This document shows positions 19,217 to 20,973 of a DNA stretch of 20,973 nt, one piece after another. Positions within the stretch are counted from its first letter, which is position 1; each line of letters starts with the position of its first letter. The notes under the pieces were generated by a model. The model saw nothing but the letters and a program-made list of their open reading frames with translations, was not told where the DNA came from and did not search any database. Source of the DNA: CAADGU01 sp964581605 (GTDB lineage: Bacteria > Chloroflexota > Anaerolineae > Promineifilales > Promineifilaceae); the NCBI GenBank assembly GCA_964581605.1, contig CAZOPF010000094.1, forward strand, positions 1 through 20,973, given 5' to 3'. The translations under genes and the position numbers were made by a program.

Positions 19217-20973
19217 ATGACAACCATAGATCGCCTGCCCCCCCACAGCCTGGAAGCTGAAGAAGCTGTCCTTGGTTCGCTGCTCATTGACCCGGATGCC
19301 GTCTTTGACGTAGCCACATTCTTGCGCCCGGAGGCCTTTTATAGTGCCCAAAACCAGACGATCTATGATGCCATCCTTACGCTTACTGACCGGCGCGAAC
19401 CGCTTGACCTGATTACGCTGACGGAAGAGCTGCGGCGGCGGGAGCAACTGGAAAAGGTGGGTGGTGAAGCCACGATCATCAGCCTGATCAATGCGGTGCC
19501 AACGGCGATCAATGCGGTGAGTTACGGCCGTGTTGTGGAAGCCGCCTCCCTCCGCCGCAAACTGATTGGCGCCGCCAGCGCCATCGCCAACCTGGCCTAC
19601 GAAGAAGCTGAAGACATCAACATCGTCATTGACCGCTCCGAGCAGGCGCTATTCAGCATCAGCGAGCAGCGCACCACCCGCGACCTGGTGCCGGTGAAAC
19701 AAATTGCCCGCGAATACCTGGAACGCATCGAGCAACTGCACGAGCGCGGCGACGACATCATTGGTGTGCCCACCGGCTTCACCGACCTGGACCGTCTGCT
19801 CGGCGGCCTGAACAAATCCGACCTGATCATCCTGGCTGCCAGACCGGGTATGGGCAAAACAGCTCTTCAGACTGGAATAGCGCTGACGGCCGCTACCCGC
19901 TATGGCAAACGGGTGGCGATCTTTAACCTGGAAATGTCCGGCGAACAACTGGTGCAGCGCATGATCGCTTCTGAAACGCGCATAGATTCACAGCGGCTGC
20001 GGCGCGGCCAACTGCAAGAGCAGGAATGGCCTATTTTTATGGAAGCGATCGGCCGTCTTTCCGAAACACGCATTTTTATTGACGACACCCCTTCCATCAC
20101 GCCCAACCAGCTTCGCACCAAATGCCGCCGTCTGTATGCCGAGCATGGGCTGGATTTGATTGTGATTGATTATCTCCAGTTGATGCAGTCCGAGCGTGGT
20201 AACAATAACCGGGTGCAGGAGATTAGCGAGATTTCGCGCAGCCTGAAAGGGTTGGCGCGGGAACTGGATGTGCCGGTGCTGGCCGCCGCTCAACTCAGCC
20301 GCGCCGTGGAACAACGCCAGGACAAACGGCCGCAGCTCTCCGACCTGCGTGATTCTGGTTGTCTGGCTGGTGATTCTTTAGTGACAATGGCCGATACCGG
20401 AGAGCGTATCCCCATTCGTAATCTGGTTGGGCACGATAGTTTTCGTGTATTGGCCTTGAACGAACAGACACTTAAGCTGGAAACGGCCGTTGTCAGCCGC
20501 GCTTTTTCCACCGGCATCAAACCTGTATATGCGTTGAAAACTCAATTAGGCCGTACCATTTGCGCCACAGCTAACCATAAATTCCGGGCCTTTACTGGCT
20601 GGAAGCGGTTGGATACTCTGGCCGAAAGTGATGAACTGGCATTACCCATGTTGGCAGAAGGAACTGTATATTGGGACAAAATTGCCTCTGTCACCTATGC
20701 TGGTGAAGAGGAAGTATTTGATCTCACCGTGCCTGGCCCGCACAATTTCGTAGCCAATGACATGATTGCTCACAACAGTATCGAACAGGATGCCGACGTG
20801 GTCATGTTTATTTACCGCGACGAGTATTACCACCCGGACACCACCGAACGGCCGAACATCGCTGAAGTCAACATCGCCAAACACCGCAACGGGCCCACCG
20901 GCGGCATTGACCTGTATTGGCACGGCAAACTGGCTACTTTCCGCAACCTGCAACGCCAGGAAATAAACCTGTA
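19217..20973 (+). CDS. dnaB: Replicative DNA helicase DnaB containing an intein (C-terminus beyond window)
   Basis: The frame is open from ATG 19217 to the window end (585 codons seen, 446 of them extein). The N-terminal primase-interacting domain starts at LPPHSLEAEEAVLGSLLIDPDAVFDV. The RecA-like domain has Walker A ARPGMGKTA (K214, T215), FNLEMSGEQLVQRM, Walker B-type IVIDYLQLMQ (D318) and VPVLAAAQLSRAVEQR. The extein is interrupted after LSDLRDSG at residue 381 and resumes at 521 with SIEQDADVVMFIYRDEYYHP, so excision of the 139-residue intein restores the normal DnaB sequence. Only a few C-terminal residues are missing. It unwinds DNA at the replication fork as a hexamer; activity should depend on protein splicing. 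Confidence 0.97.
   Translation, partial: MTTIDRLPPHSLEAEEAVLGSLLIDPDAVFDVATFLRPEAFYSAQNQTIYDAILTLTDRREPLDLITLTEELRRREQLEKVGGEATIISLINAVPTAINAVSYGRVVEAASLRRKLIGAASAIANLAYEEAEDINIVIDRSEQALFSISEQRTTRDLVPVKQIAREYLERIEQLHERGDDIIGVPTGFTDLDRLLGGLNKSDLIILAARPGMGKTALQTGIALTAATRYGKRVAIFNLEMSGEQLVQRMIASETRIDSQRLRRGQLQEQEWPIFMEAIGRLSETRIFIDDTPSITPNQLRTKCRRLYAEHGLDLIVIDYLQLMQSERGNNNRVQEISEISRSLKGLARELDVPVLAAAQLSRAVEQRQDKRPQLSDLRDSGCLAGDSLVTMADTGERIPIRNLVGHDSFRVLALNEQTLKLETAVVSRAFSTGIKPVYALKTQLGRTICATANHKFRAFTGWKRLDTLAESDELALPMLAEGTVYWDKIASVTYAGEEEVFDLTVPGPHNFVANDMIAHNSIEQDADVVMFIYRDEYYHPDTTERPNIAEVNIAKHRNGPTGGIDLYWHGKLATFRNLQRQEINL
20360..20776 (+). other. Natural mini-intein in DnaB, 139 aa, no homing endonuclease
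   Basis: Block A is CLAGDSLV with nucleophile Cys1 (TGT at 20360). Block B is GRTICATANHKF with the TxxH residues. Block F is VFDLTVPGPHNFVAND. Block G is MIAHN, followed by +1 Ser (AGT at 20777). The insertion point between DLRDSG and SIEQDAD is the same as for the Synechocystis and Rhodothermus DnaB inteins, and the sequence closely resembles the Synechocystis one (e.g. the VPGPHNFVAND stretch). There is no LAGLIDADG endonuclease domain; the linker between the ALPM and YWDKI segments is only a few residues. All splicing residues are present, so it is predicted active. Confidence 0.96.

Larger units (their letters stand above)
153..20490. repeat. Dispersed octamer palindrome ACGGCCGT, ~49 copies
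   Basis: First copy at 153-160, last at 20483-20490 inside the intein. It is spread through genes on both strands and some spacers, on average about one per 430 bp by manual count. In genes it commonly reads as Thr-Ala-Val (ACG GCC GTN) or Asn/Asp-Gly-Arg (xAC GGC CGT). Confidence 0.9.

Overview
The window looks like a chromosomal piece of an uncultured Chloroflexota bacterium (Anaerolineae/Ardenticatenia-like), probably from a metagenome assembly because it contains a 10-N scaffold gap. Evidence for the affiliation is the gene set (a bifunctional-nuclease/DUF151 protein, a DUF7718/DUF5647 pair, a secreted beta-helix 'choice-of-anchor Q' protein, a lipoprotein with a Peptidase_MA-like domain) and an extreme excess of the palindrome ACGGCCGT. 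This is inference from gene content; no marker phylogeny was possible. There is no rRNA, tRNA, CRISPR array, transposase or phage gene.

Layout. 1-476 (-): 5' part of a degenerate ABC ATPase-like protein. 605-4758 (+): a four-gene set made of a GTP cyclohydrolase II/RibD-reductase fusion, an MDR dehydrogenase of the BchC-like type, a 6-pyruvoyl-tetrahydropterin-synthase (PTPS/QueD) homologue lacking the catalytic Cys, and a GT4 glycosyltransferase. This looks like a pathway for a modified, possibly glycosylated, pterin or pyrimidine-derived compound. 4763-6705 (-): tgt-uppP, coupled by an ATGA overlap. 6833-8695 (+): secreted beta-helix protein. 9208-11545 (-): etfB-etfA and an upstream zinc-ribbon membrane protein. 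11546-11987: repeat-rich spacer with the gap. 11988-12586 (-): DUF7718/DUF5647 pair. 12602-16532: CDP-alcohol phosphatidyltransferase, a divergent BmrR-like MerR regulator, an LPG-synthase/flippase-like membrane protein and an unknown polytopic protein, perhaps a lipid or envelope module. 16733-19085 (+): metallopeptidase-like lipoprotein and bifunctional nuclease. 19217-end (+): replicative helicase DnaB interrupted by a 139-residue natural mini-intein.

Three genome-wide patterns matter more than any single gene. (1) ACGGCCGT occurs about 49 times by eye where about 0.5 is expected, comparable to HIP1 in cyanobacteria. (2) Several gene junctions are filled by 'snapback' arrays: tandem 7-mers or 8-mers in strict phase whose second half is complementary to the first. 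Four of these arrays contain the stop codon of the preceding gene and two end at or 3 nt before the next start codon. The word differs at each locus while the architecture is shared. (3) Several first genes have a -10 element only 6-9 nt from the start codon and no Shine-Dalgarno sequence, implying leaderless mRNAs. The MerR gene is the clearest case, with a 19-bp promoter spacer.
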